Shown: piece after piece, positions 42,202-50,264 of the stretch
How positions within the stretch are numbered: position 1 is the first letter of the stretch
How the letters are laid out: each line of letters starts with the position of its first letter
NCBI GenBank assembly: GCA_946413815.1
Contig: CAMKMD010000023.1
Location: forward strand, 1 to 52,166
Direction of reading: 5' to 3'
Length of the DNA: 52,166 nucleotides
DNA from: an uncultured Ruminococcus sp.
GTDB taxonomy: Bacteria; Bacillota; Clostridia; Oscillospirales; Ruminococcaceae
Program-made: the position numbers and the translations under genes
The notes under the pieces: model-generated
Seen by the model: only the letters and a program-made list of their open reading frames with translations
Told to the model about the DNA's origin: nothing
Database searches by the model: none

Positions 42202-43182
42202 TCACTGGAGTACTCCGTTATTCACTTCGGGAGTTACCACAGTGCAGGCTGAGCCGCTGCTCTGGAAGAATACACAGTAACCGTAATCCGCTCTTCCGGA
42301 TATGCTGTAAAGCTGGTCATAGGTTACCTGGAGTGTTATCCAGTTATTGCCGTCTGCATCGGTGTTGAGTGCTGATATATAGCCGACAGAGGCGAGCCTT
42401 TCTGCCTCTGCAAGAAGCTCACTGTAGCCTGTGACAAAACGGTTCCCGTTGTCTGCCCAGATCTCGATCATAACGAGGTAGTCAGCGCTGTCACCGTATT
42501 CCTCTGCCGCATACTGAACGCTCGGTCCTATGCACACTTCTCCGTTGTACGGAGCGCGCATATCGCCTGCAACGCCATAGGGAGAGGAGCTTATGAGCGT
42601 GCGGAACTCTGAAGGTGTATCTCCCGGCCTGAGCATGACATCATTTCCGCCGCCGGGTGCTGCTGCCTGAGTTTCAGCAGGTGCCGTATTGCTCGCAGCC
42701 GTTGCCGATGTCTGTACCGGCGGTGCTGTTACAGGTTCTGCCGCTGCCTCTGTCTGAGGTGTGGTCTGTGCAGCTGCAGCGGAAGTCGCCTGCTGTTCTG
42801 TGGCCCCGTCAGCGGTTTCTGTCTTTTCCTCTGCGGGAGAAGAGGTCTCCGGCTCTGCTGCTTCTGTTTCTGTCGGAACGGACGGTTCTTCTGCGGCGGG
42901 TGTGCTTGCGGCAGAAGTCTCCTTTACTGCGGAGGAGGCTGTCTCTGCTGTTGCGGTAACCGTCTCTGCGACTATGCCGTCCGGAGTGTTGTTCATAAGC
43001 TGTCCGGGCTCGGGTGAGAGCGTTCCGCCCTTCCATAATACCACACCTGCGACAGCTGCCGCACAGAGCGGAACAGCTGCGGCAGTGAGCCTTATCACAT
43101 TCTTTTTATGTTTCTTCCTTTCGTTCTCGTATTCTTCAATGCGTGCAAGAACATCTCTTGCCATTTCCTCATAAGTTTTCAT
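42202..43182 (-). CDS. Membrane anti-sigma-like protein
   Basis: A 326-residue protein. A charged cytoplasmic N terminus (MKTYEEMARDVLARIEEYEN, residues 1-32) is followed by one membrane helix (about 36-54), a long Ala/Thr/Glu/Pro/Ser-rich spacer (about 70-185) and a C-terminal extracytoplasmic domain. The N-terminal helix likely holds the sigma factor. I start at the ATG at 43182, where GGAGG precedes it; it overlaps the sigma factor gene by 14 bases, so the two are made together. No zinc-finger anti-sigma motif (HX3CX2C) is visible. Confidence 0.75.
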   Translation of the reverse strand: MKTYEEMARDVLARIEEYENERKKHKKNVIRLTAAAVPLCAAAVAGVVLWKGGTLSPEPGQLMNNTPDGIVAETVTATAETASSAVKETSAASTPAAEEPSVPTETEAAEPETSSPAEEKTETADGATEQQATSAAAAQTTPQTEAAAEPVTAPPVQTSATAASNTAPAETQAAAPGGGNDVMLRPGDTPSEFRTLISSSPYGVAGDMRAPYNGEVCIGPSVQYAAEEYGDSADYLVMIEIWADNGNRFVTGYSELLAEAERLASVGYISALNTDADGNNWITLQVTYDQLYSISGRADYGYCVFFQSSGSACTVVTPEVNNGVLQ

Positions 43183-43729
43183 ATTCAAAGCCCTCCGTTT
43201 CAAGCTGTGATCTGAGTGACTTCTTTGCACGGTAGAGAAGGGATTCCACGCTGCGGAGGCTCCTGCCCATGACCTGAGCGGCGTCTTTATTGCTGAGTTC
43301 CTCGAAGTATGTGAGCCACAGCACCTGCTGATAGTCTGCCGGCAGTTTGCGCATCGCCTTGTGGAGGATTATCTTCTGCTCCTTCTTCAGATAGACCGTC
43401 TCGACTGAATCTTCCTCGCTGACAAGCTCCGCCTGTTCCTCGAGAGGCAGCTCGGGATGCTTTCTGTGCTTCCTGAGATAGTCGATGGCAATATTCCTTC
43501 CGATGGTATAGAGCCATGTCCTGAAGGAGCCCTTTCCCTTGTCGGCAGGCTTTTTCGTGCCGAGCAGCACGAAGGTATCCTCGGCCAGTTCCTCGGCTGT
43601 GCGTATATTCCCGACTATGCTTGTAAGGTAGAGGATAAGCCCGTCCTTGTAATCCCTTATTATCTCAACTATACCGTTTTCATCACCGTTGTCACGGTAA
43701 CGGCGGTAGCTACTTGCACCGTTATCCAT
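43169..43729 (-). CDS. ECF RNA polymerase sigma factor
   Basis: A 186-residue extracytoplasmic function sigma factor. Sigma-2 region is about 15-85 (DTFVLLGTKKPADKGKGSF then RTWLYTIGRNIAIDYLRKH), and sigma-4 is about 125-180 (LRKLPADYQQVLWLTYFEEL, SNKDAAQVMGRSLRSVESLL). AAAGGAG precedes the ATG at 43729 by 7 bases; a longer frame from 43768 has no such box. The next gene is its presumed membrane partner. The induced regulon is unknown. Confidence 0.92.
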   Translation of the reverse strand: MDNGASSYRRYRDNGDENGIVEIIRDYKDGLILYLTSIVGNIRTAEELAEDTFVLLGTKKPADKGKGSFRTWLYTIGRNIAIDYLRKHRKHPELPLEEQAELVSEEDSVETVYLKKEQKIILHKAMRKLPADYQQVLWLTYFEELSNKDAAQVMGRSLRSVESLLYRAKKSLRSQLETEGFEYENL

Positions 43730-43798
43730 TGACAGACTCCTTTCCGAAAGCCTTCTGTCTGCTTTCACTTATTACACGAAGGAAACGGTGCAGACTAC

Positions 43799-44359
43799 TC
43801 ACTTTTCGAGCAGCTTTTTTTCTGTGTCCATGAGGATCTCGCGGCGGAGGCCAGTCAGCCATTCCGAGAAGGCGACTGTATCAAATGCGTAGGTCAGGTT
43901 GAGCTTGTATTCGTTATCCGACCACGTATCAAGAGGGGATTCGTTATGCTGTATCAGAGCCTCCAGCTTATCAAGCGCCTTGAAGATCTTTGCTTCGGTA
44001 GTTTCCTGAGCCTCCATCTCACGGAAGAGGGCAGTCATATGACCGGAGACCTCCGGCGGGAGGGAGGAGAGCCAGCTGTGCAGAAGCTCGTCCTCTGCAG
44101 ACCTGTCGCTGTCGGTCTTTATAAAGGTGGGGATGTCGCCGGTGAAGCATTCACCGAGGTCGTGAACGATGCACATGGCAACCACACGGTCCATATCAGC
44201 CTCCGGGAATACATCCCTGAGCAGAAGCGCCATAAGTGATATCCGCCAGCTGTGCTCGGCCACGCTCTCCGGGCGGCGCTGAGAGGTGGTGCAGTGCCGG
44301 AGAGTATCCTTCAGCCTCTCAGCAACGTGCAGTATATCGAGAAATTCTCTTGCGTTCAT
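43799..44359 (-). CDS. HD-domain phosphohydrolase (YfbR-like)
   Basis: A 186-residue HD-domain protein close to 5'-deoxynucleotidase YfbR. The metal-binding residues are visible: ESVAEHSWRISLMALLL (His), IVHDLGECFTGDIP (His-Asp) and a late Asp in ALDKLEALIQHNE. AAGGAG precedes the ATG. It probably removes phosphate from deoxynucleotides. Confidence 0.87.
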   Translation of the reverse strand: MNAREFLDILHVAERLKDTLRHCTTSQRRPESVAEHSWRISLMALLLRDVFPEADMDRVVAMCIVHDLGECFTGDIPTFIKTDSDRSAEDELLHSWLSSLPPEVSGHMTALFREMEAQETTEAKIFKALDKLEALIQHNESPLDTWSDNEYKLNLTYAFDTVAFSEWLTGLRREILMDTEKKLLEK

Positions 44360-44390
44360 AACTTAGTGCTCCTTTATAATTATATGTATG

Positions 44391-44419
44391 AGTATACACT
44401 ACGGGCGGGGGAAAGTCAA
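44391..44419 (-). promoter_or_regulatory. Promoter of the HD-domain gene
   Basis: Minus strand: TTGACT (complement of 44414-44419) and TATACT (complement of 44391-44396), 17 bases apart. Confidence 0.7.
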
Positions 44420-44440
44420 TGATGTATCCTGTTATCAGAT

Positions 44441-44486
44441 AAAAAAGCAAGCCCCGAAGACCCGCTGTAAAGCGAAGTCTTCGGGG
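44441..44486 (-). terminator. Terminator of guaA
   Basis: On the minus strand CCCCGAAGAC and GTCTTCGGGG pair (44452-44461 with 44477-44486) and are followed by a run of six T (complement of 44441-44446). Confidence 0.85.
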
Positions 44487-44496
44487 TTAGTTTGTA

Positions 44497-46053
44497 TTAT
44501 TCCCACTCCACAGTTCCCGGAGGCTTGGAGGTTATATCGTAAACTACTCTGTTTACGTGCTCGACCTCGTTGCAGAGTCTGTTGGATACTCTTGCAAGGA
44601 CATCGTAGGGGATACGCGCCCAGTCTGCTGTCATGAAGTCATCGGTAGTTACTGCACGGATCGCGATAAGGTGGTCGTAGGTGCGGTGGTCGCCCATAAC
44701 GCCTACGGTATGTACATCGGGGAGAACTGCAAAGAACTGCTTGAGCTCGCTCTCAATGCCGCTCTTCTTTATCTCGTCACGGAACACAGCATCTGCGTTC
44801 TGGAGGATCTCGATCTTCTCCTCTGTGATCTCGCCGATGATGCGCACGCCGAGTCCCGGTCCCGGGAAGGGCTGTCTCCATACGAGCTCATGCGGGATGC
44901 CCAGCTTCTCGCCGACTGCTCTTACCTCATCCTTGAAAAGGTCTGCAAGGGGCTCGATAGTTCCGGCGAACTTTATATCCTCGGGCATCTTTACCATATT
45001 GTGGTGAGTCTTGATAACGGCAGTAGAGCCGTGGCCGGCCTTGTTGCCCTTGCCGGATTCTATGCGGTCAGGGTAGATAGTGCCCTGTGCGAAGAAGCCG
45101 TCTGTGCCCTGCTCACGGATCTTGTCCCAGAAAACGTTATAGAACTCGGTGCCGATGATCTTTCTCTTCTGCTCGGGGTCTGATACTCCCTTGAGCGCGG
45201 CGAGGAACTTGTCCTTGCAGTTTACACGGACGAAGTTCATATCGAACAGCTTTGTGAAGGTCTCCTCAACGAAGTCGCCCTCGTCCTTTCTCATAAGACC
45301 CTGATCAACGAATACGCAGGTGAGCTGCTTTCCGACTGCACGGCTGAGAAGTCCGGCTGCAACGGAGGAATCAACGCCGCCCGAAAGGCCGAGTATTACC
45401 TTCTTGTCGCCGATCTGCTCACGGAGCTTTGCAACGGTAGACTCTATGAAGTCGTCCATTACCCAGTCGCCTGTGAATCCGCATACCTTATAGAGGAAGT
45501 TGTGGAGTATCTGCTTGCCGAACTGGCTATGAGTTACCTCAGGGTGGAACTGTACTGCATAGAGTTTTCTCTCCGGATTCTCAAAGGCAGCACAGGGGCA
45601 GTCCTCTGAGGTGGCCTTTACAGTGAAGCCCTCGGGGAGACGGCTTACGAAGTCGGTATGGCTCATCCATACTACGCTCTTCTCCGGAACGTCATCGAAG
45701 AGCAGACCGCCGGTCTGTGTGACATCAATCTTGCCGTATTCGCTCTTCTCACAGCTCTCAACGGTGCCGCCAAGAGTGTATGCCATGAGCTGGCAGCCGT
45801 AGCAGATACCGAGTATCGGGATACCGAGCTCGAATATCTCCGGCGAGATGTGGGGAGAGGTCTCGTCATAGACGCTGTTGGGGCCTCCGGTGAAGATGAT
45901 GCCGTCGGGAGCCAGTGCCTTCAGCTCCTCGATAGGAGTCATGTAGCTCCTGATCTCGCAGTATACACCGCACTCACGCACACGTCTTGCGATGAGCTGG
46001 TTGTACTGGCCTCCGAAATCGAGAACTATGCAAAGCTGATTCTTTTTTGCCAT
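44497..46053 (-). CDS. guaA: GMP synthase (glutamine-hydrolysing)
   Basis: A 518-residue GMP synthase that turns XMP, glutamine and ATP into GMP. The glutamine amidotransferase part (about 1-200) has [13 protein letters not shown], the nucleophile in [15 protein letters not shown], and [11 protein letters not shown]. The ATP pyrophosphatase part has [17 protein letters not shown] (P-loop), and the C-terminal dimerisation part ends in [13 protein letters not shown], as normal. GGAGG precedes the ATG at 46053. The leader up to 46098 shows no purine riboswitch. Confidence 0.97.
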   Translation of the reverse strand: MAKKNQLCIVLDFGGQYNQLIARRVRECGVYCEIRSYMTPIEELKALAPDGIIFTGGPNSVYDETSPHISPEIFELGIPILGICYGCQLMAYTLGGTVESCEKSEYGKIDVTQTGGLLFDDVPEKSVVWMSHTDFVSRLPEGFTVKATSEDCPCAAFENPERKLYAVQFHPEVTHSQFGKQILHNFLYKVCGFTGDWVMDDFIESTVAKLREQIGDKKVILGLSGGVDSSVAAGLLSRAVGKQLTCVFVDQGLMRKDEGDFVEETFTKLFDMNFVRVNCKDKFLAALKGVSDPEQKRKIIGTEFYNVFWDKIREQGTDGFFAQGTIYPDRIESGKGNKAGHGSTAVIKTHHNMVKMPEDIKFAGTIEPLADLFKDEVRAVGEKLGIPHELVWRQPFPGPGLGVRIIGEITEEKIEILQNADAVFRDEIKKSGIESELKQFFAVLPDVHTVGVMGDHRTYDHLIAIRAVTTDDFMTADWARIPYDVLARVSNRLCNEVEHVNRVVYDITSKPPGTVEWE

Positions 46054-46096
46054 ACTTTCCCTCCTGAGTTTGATTAGCATTAATATATAAAGAGCC

Positions 46097-46133
46097 AACA
46101 GACGGTGTGGATAAGCCGCCTTCTGGCTCGTTT
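46097..46133 (-). terminator. Terminator of the GNAT gene
   Basis: An imperfect stem (GAGCCA...TGGCTC with inner pairs) 8 bases after the acetyltransferase stop on the minus strand, followed by TTTATATATT. The guaA promoter must lie in or just after it. Confidence 0.5.
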
Positions 46134-46141
46134 ATACAGTT

Positions 46142-46603
46142 TCAGTTTTTTTCATAGAAGACCAGAGTAAGTCTCTCGTTGATCTTCTCTGTTCTTCCGG
46201 TCCTGTGATATCCCATTTTCTCGTAGAGATGGCAGTTGCCGGGCTCGCTGAGAATGGTCTCCAGCGCCCAGTTATCCTTGCCGTGAATCTCCTCCGCTGC
46301 AAGTATCGTCTGCTGAGCAAGGCCTCTGCCCTGATACCCTGGGCTTACAAATATCGGAGATATGCGCTTTCTGCTGCCGTCCTTCATATCGACTATGCGT
46401 ACTGCTCCGGCGTCTTCTCCGTCAACTCTGATGAAGTACCAGAAGGTGAAGGGCTGAGCGAGCCTTTCCTGTATACGGCTCAGGGGTTCGGCGGCGGGAT
46501 TCGTGTCATAGTCCTGATAGCGTGCAAGCAGGTCTGCAAAGGCTTCTTTCTGCATATTCCAGAGCTTTTCGCTCTCGTCTGCGGATATCCTTACAAGCTC
46601 CAT
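46142..46603 (-). CDS. GNAT-family acetyltransferase
   Basis: A 153-residue acetyltransferase. The acetyl-CoA loop is IFVSPGYQGRGLAQQTILAA, with the YEKMGYHRTGRTEKINE end of the fold. The N-terminal segment WNMQKEAFADLLARYQDYDT is typical of a YoaA-type subgroup. Substrate unknown. It lies upstream of guaA in the same direction but separated by a hairpin. Confidence 0.9.
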   Translation of the reverse strand: MELVRISADESEKLWNMQKEAFADLLARYQDYDTNPAAEPLSRIQERLAQPFTFWYFIRVDGEDAGAVRIVDMKDGSRKRISPIFVSPGYQGRGLAQQTILAAEEIHGKDNWALETILSEPGNCHLYEKMGYHRTGRTEKINERLTLVFYEKN

Positions 46604-46742
46604 TGCTGCGGCCTCCTTGATGGGATAATATAATTATACCGTTTTTCGGCGGCCATTTCAAGAGGGTTTTCAAAATTTGCGGAGCTTTGTGTATTTTTGT
46701 CGATAATGCACGGTTTCAACACCGGACAGAACAAGGTTTTGG

Positions 46743-47600
46743 CTATCGCTCAGTGGTAAAGGTTATCTTTGTGCCATCGCTGACAGCGGTTATTGTGCCG
46801 TTGTAGCAGGTGGCATAGGAGGGAATGTTCATATTCTTGAGCAGCTTCTGGGTGGTGTTGGCAAATTCGTTGGCCGAGGTGCAGGTGACGGTATACTTCG
46901 GCATTACGGCTTTCAGGAAGGGACCGAGGTTGGTGAGCTTGCGGCCGTGGTAGGGCATCTTCAGCAGGGTGCACTGGCCGATGTCCATGATCTCTTCAAG
47001 CCTTGTCTCCATGGCATCACCTGTGAACAGGATCGTATTGCTGCCGTGAACTGCCTTGGTGACGAGTGAGAAATCGTTGTCATTGTCCGGACCGTAGGAG
47101 GCCTTTTCCGGAGCGTAGATGGTATAGTCAACTCCGCCGGCTGAGAAAGTAATATCAGAGGTCACAGGATTCGCCGTGATACCTTTTGTATCAAGTGCCT
47201 GTCTGTACTTTTCCGATTCCTCGTTGGAGCCGGTATAGTTCGGGGCGTACACGTTTTTGATATCAAAGTTCTTGATTATCTTTGAAGCGCCTCCGACATG
47301 ATCCTTGTCGAAGTGGGTGATGATGAGAGCTTCTATCTCTGTGACGCCCTTTTCCTCGAGGAAGGCCTGTATGGTCTTTCCGTCACTCTTCTCTCCGCAG
47401 TCGATTATGATAGTGGAGTCCTGAGACTGTAGTATGATGGCATCAGCCTTGCCTACGTCGAGGAAGGTCATGGTGTAGTCGTGGATAGGATCTCCCGCAG
47501 GATCGGCTGTGCTGCCGGTGGGGCCTGGCTTTTTGGCACAGGACGAGGAGCATACGGCAAGTGTCATTGCTGAGATAAGTGCGGTGATTTTTCTGAACAT
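46743..47600 (-). CDS. ComEC-like metallo-beta-lactamase-fold lipoprotein
   Basis: A 285-residue hydrolase with a lipoprotein-type signal (MFRKITALISAMTLAVCSSSC, lipidated Cys about 21). The metal-binding residues of the metallo-beta-lactamase fold are ALIITHFDKDHVGGASKI and LFTGDAMETRLEE, as in the C-terminal nuclease-like domain of ComEC/Rec2. AAAGGAG precedes the ATG at 47600; the longer frame from 47690 runs into the upstream gene. It starts 25 bases after the RimJ-like gene and is probably co-transcribed. It lacks the membrane channel of ComEC, so extracellular DNA or phosphodiester cleavage is only a guess. Confidence 0.85.
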   Translation of the reverse strand: MFRKITALISAMTLAVCSSSCAKKPGPTGSTADPAGDPIHDYTMTFLDVGKADAIILQSQDSTIIIDCGEKSDGKTIQAFLEEKGVTEIEALIITHFDKDHVGGASKIIKNFDIKNVYAPNYTGSNEESEKYRQALDTKGITANPVTSDITFSAGGVDYTIYAPEKASYGPDNDNDFSLVTKAVHGSNTILFTGDAMETRLEEIMDIGQCTLLKMPYHGRKLTNLGPFLKAVMPKYTVTCTSANEFANTTQKLLKNMNIPSYATCYNGTITAVSDGTKITFTTER

Positions 47601-47625
47601 CTGATCATCTCCTTTGTATGGTCTG

Positions 47626-48159
47626 TTACTGTGACGAGCTGAGCGCCTCAAACTCCTTGCTGAGTATGGCGTATACATAGAAGTCGTCAAATACTCCCGG
47701 CTCGTCCTTTCTCTGATACATTTCCCTGAACTGAGCTTCCCGGCGCATACCGAGGCGCTCTGCGAGACGCACTGATTTCCTGTTGCGGGTGCATATCTGT
47801 GCGAATATCCTTCTCACTCCGAGCTCTGAGAAGGCATACTTCATAAGTCCGGTCACGCTCTCAAAGGCAAGGCCGCAGCCCTGATAGCCCTTGTTGAAGG
47901 TATAGCCGAGCTCAAAGCTCCCGAAGCCCTTGTCGGAGAAAAACAGCTTTCCGATGACCTTTCCTGCAAACTCAACAGCGTAGAATTCGGTGCTCTCTGC
48001 GAGAGAGGCGGCCTCCTTTACGCAGGCCTCCCTTGTGAAGGTATCATAGGGCTCGAAATATGTTACGTCCTTGTCTGTGAGGATATCCGAAAGATCCTGC
48101 CAGTCATCTGCCCTGAAGCGCCTTACCGTCATACGGCGTGTCATGAATGCTGAAGACAT
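47626..48159 (-). CDS. GNAT acetyltransferase, RimJ/RimL type
   Basis: A 177-residue acetyltransferase of the RimJ/RimL type, with the acetyl-CoA segment LGYTFNKGYQGCGLAFESVT and the RKSVRLAERLGMRREAQFRE end typical of N-terminal or antibiotic acetylating members. GGAGG lies 6 bases before the ATG. It leads a short operon with the metallo-beta-lactamase lipoprotein gene. Confidence 0.9.
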   Translation of the reverse strand: MSSAFMTRRMTVRRFRADDWQDLSDILTDKDVTYFEPYDTFTREACVKEAASLAESTEFYAVEFAGKVIGKLFFSDKGFGSFELGYTFNKGYQGCGLAFESVTGLMKYAFSELGVRRIFAQICTRNRKSVRLAERLGMRREAQFREMYQRKDEPGVFDDFYVYAILSKEFEALSSSQ

Positions 48160-48293
48160 ACTTTACCTCCATTATATCATTTTCTAAATTATACTTCATG
48201 AATCTTGAATAAATCTTAATAAAATATGAACAGAGTATGAATATTTTGAGCAAGTTGTCTGCATATAATGGAAGAAAAAGGGAGGGAAAGAGC

Positions 48294-49421
48294 ATGAAAG
48301 GAAAAATGATACTTCTTTTACCGTTACTGCTCATTGCAGGGTGCTCCGTGCAGTATCCGCCGGCCGGAAGCCTGCCTGCGCCGTATATACAGGAGAAGGA
48401 GCAGCTGTACCTTGCTCCGCCGGAGCAGACTGCATCCGGTTTCGTTCACGGCAGGTGGATGCCTTACATGGATTACGGGGAATACATGGCAGGCAGGAGC
48501 GGGGAGGAGTTCCGTGCGGCTGTGAGGGAGAGATACACCGCAGCCGGGGCGGAGGGCATAGATACCCTCTATATCCATGTGCATCCCTGCGGGGACGCAT
48601 ACTACCGCTCTGATATCTTCCCGCCCGGGACATACCTTGACGGGGATTATGACCCCTTCGGGATCATGACGGAGGAGGCACACGCTCTCGGGCTGGCGGT
48701 CCATGCGTGGATAAATCCCCTGCGCTGTCAGACGGTGGAGCAGATGGATGCGCTGCCGGAGAGCTTTATAGTGAAGCAGTGGACGGGAAGCGGACAGGCT
48801 AAGGAGGTGGGGGAGAGGTGGTATCTTGACCCTTCATATCCTGAGGTCAGGCAGCTTGTGTGCAGCTGTGCGGCAGAGATACTTGACCGCTATGATGTTG
48901 AGGGCATACACATTGACGACTATTTCTACCCGACAACCGGTCCGGAATGGGACAGGGCAGAGTTCTCGGCCTCGGGTGCGGCTGACCTTGCACAGTGGAG
49001 GAGGGACAACTGCACGGCCATGGTGAAGGCGCTTTTTGATACCGTCAGGGAGCACAGCAGCTCTGCGGAATTCAGCATAAGTCCTCAGGGGAATATCGTC
49101 GCCGACTATGATACTCAGTATGCCGATGTAAGGCTCTGGGGCGGCACGCCGGGCTACTGTGATACTATCATACCGCAGATATACTACGGATTTCTCAACG
49201 AGACCTGCCCCTTTGAGGCAACTCTTCATCAGTGGGAGGAGATAGTCTCCGGCAGCGGAGTGAAGCTGGTGGTCGGGCTTGCGGAGTACAAGCAGGGAAA
49301 GGCTGACAAGTGGGCAGGCGCAGCCGGTGAGGATGAATGGATAAGCGACAGCGGAATCATAGAGCGGCAGAAGAAGCTGACGGAGGAGTCTTCCGCCGTT
49401 GGCTGGGCTCTCTACGGATAA
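48294..49421 (+). CDS. GHL10-like (DUF187) glycosyl hydrolase-like lipoprotein
   Basis: A 375-residue lipoprotein with lipobox LLLIAGC (Cys about 15). The body is a TIM barrel of the GHL10 family: GIDTLYIHVHPCGDAYY, HAWINPLRC, VEGIHIDDYFYP (putative acid Asp) and IIPQIYYGFLNETC. Homologues act on cell wall glycans or sit near sporulation and pectin genes; the exact substrate is unknown. GGAGGG precedes the ATG at 48294; the frame upstream to 48237 lacks a ribosome binding site. Confidence 0.87.
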   Translation: MKGKMILLLPLLLIAGCSVQYPPAGSLPAPYIQEKEQLYLAPPEQTASGFVHGRWMPYMDYGEYMAGRSGEEFRAAVRERYTAAGAEGIDTLYIHVHPCGDAYYRSDIFPPGTYLDGDYDPFGIMTEEAHALGLAVHAWINPLRCQTVEQMDALPESFIVKQWTGSGQAKEVGERWYLDPSYPEVRQLVCSCAAEILDRYDVEGIHIDDYFYPTTGPEWDRAEFSASGAADLAQWRRDNCTAMVKALFDTVREHSSSAEFSISPQGNIVADYDTQYADVRLWGGTPGYCDTIIPQIYYGFLNETCPFEATLHQWEEIVSGSGVKLVVGLAEYKQGKADKWAGAAGEDEWISDSGIIERQKKLTEESSAVGWALYG

Positions 49422-49424
49422 AAA

Positions 49425-49454
49425 GCCCGGAGCGTCAGATCGGCGCATCCGGGC
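49425..49454 (-). terminator. Terminator of the metallopeptidase gene
   Basis: GCCCGGA at 49425-49431 pairs with TCCGGGC at 49448-49454; on the minus strand TTTTT follows. It lies 8 bases after the metallopeptidase stop. Confidence 0.6.
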
Positions 49455-49461
49455 GGCGGTA

Positions 49462-50193
49462 TTATTCGTTGTAAACGGAGAGGAAATCCTCGCCGCTGTT
49501 CAACTTGTCTATCAGGCTGAGAAGTCCTTCCTTCCCGTGCTTTTCAAGCCAGATCGTGACCTCATGCTTGGCGTTGACATAGCGTACACGTTTCTCAGCC
49601 GGTGTACCTGCATAGAATTCTGAGGGCTCGTCCATATCGGTGAGGGCAATTGTGTTCTTTCCGTTATCGGTGGTCTCAGCCCATGCTTCGGGGCTGTACT
49701 GCTCCCTATAGTCGTTCTGAGTGGCAAGTCCTTCATCGAACCAGGTGGGGAGGCGTTTCATGGCTTCAGATGTGAGACGGTGGTGGAATTCCGAATGGGT
49801 GAACTCATGAGAAACTATATCCACGTTGAAGTATTCGTTGGAAATACAGATATAGCTTTTACCGGAAAAGGTAGTAGTATCCTTTTCGCCCGCAATCTTT
49901 GTTATACTGCTGTCATCGCAGATAAGGATATAGGTGCTGCCGGTAGATACAAGGTCTCCGAACCAGTCGCTGACGCGCTTTCTGCCCTCCGTTATAAGGG
50001 ACATTATCTCTTCCCTGTCGGCAGCGTTGCCCTTGTTGATGTAGACGTTGTCGGCTATCTTCTCTAAGGAAGGCCTGTGTGTCAGGGTCATGAGATATCC
50101 GACTCTGTCAAAATTGAAAAAGTATACTGCAGCTCCGAGGAGCAGTACAACGAGTGCAATGACTATATTGCGTATGATTTTCTTTGCTTTCAT
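49462..50193 (-). CDS. Membrane-anchored metallopeptidase (peptidase MA-like)
   Basis: A 243-residue protein with one N-terminal membrane helix (about 6-26, IIRNIVIALVVLLLGAAVYF) and an outside domain. The zinc site is visible as HEFTH in IVSHEFTHSEFHHRL and the third ligand in PTWFDEGLATQND, the pattern of the gluzincin-type MA-like peptidases. AGGAG precedes the ATG at 50193. The target is unknown. It stands alone on the minus strand. Confidence 0.85.
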   Translation of the reverse strand: MKAKKIIRNIVIALVVLLLGAAVYFFNFDRVGYLMTLTHRPSLEKIADNVYINKGNAADREEIMSLITEGRKRVSDWFGDLVSTGSTYILICDDSSITKIAGEKDTTTFSGKSYICISNEYFNVDIVSHEFTHSEFHHRLTSEAMKRLPTWFDEGLATQNDYREQYSPEAWAETTDNGKNTIALTDMDEPSEFYAGTPAEKRVRYVNAKHEVTIWLEKHGKEGLLSLIDKLNSGEDFLSVYNE

Positions 50194-50213
50194 ATTTATC
50201 TCCTGTATCATGT

Positions 50214-50250
50214 GATAAAAACATAGCATCCCTTTTTAAGAGATGCTATG
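50214..50250 (-). terminator. Terminator of the symporter gene
   Basis: CATAGCATC at 50222-50230 pairs with GATGCTATG at 50242-50250; on the minus strand TTTTTATC follows. Confidence 0.8.
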
Positions 50251-50264
50251 CGTGATAATTTTGT

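Noticed and set aside
46054..46141. Purine riboswitch before guaA
   Set aside because: The short leader contains only a terminator-like hairpin and none of the conserved purine aptamer core.
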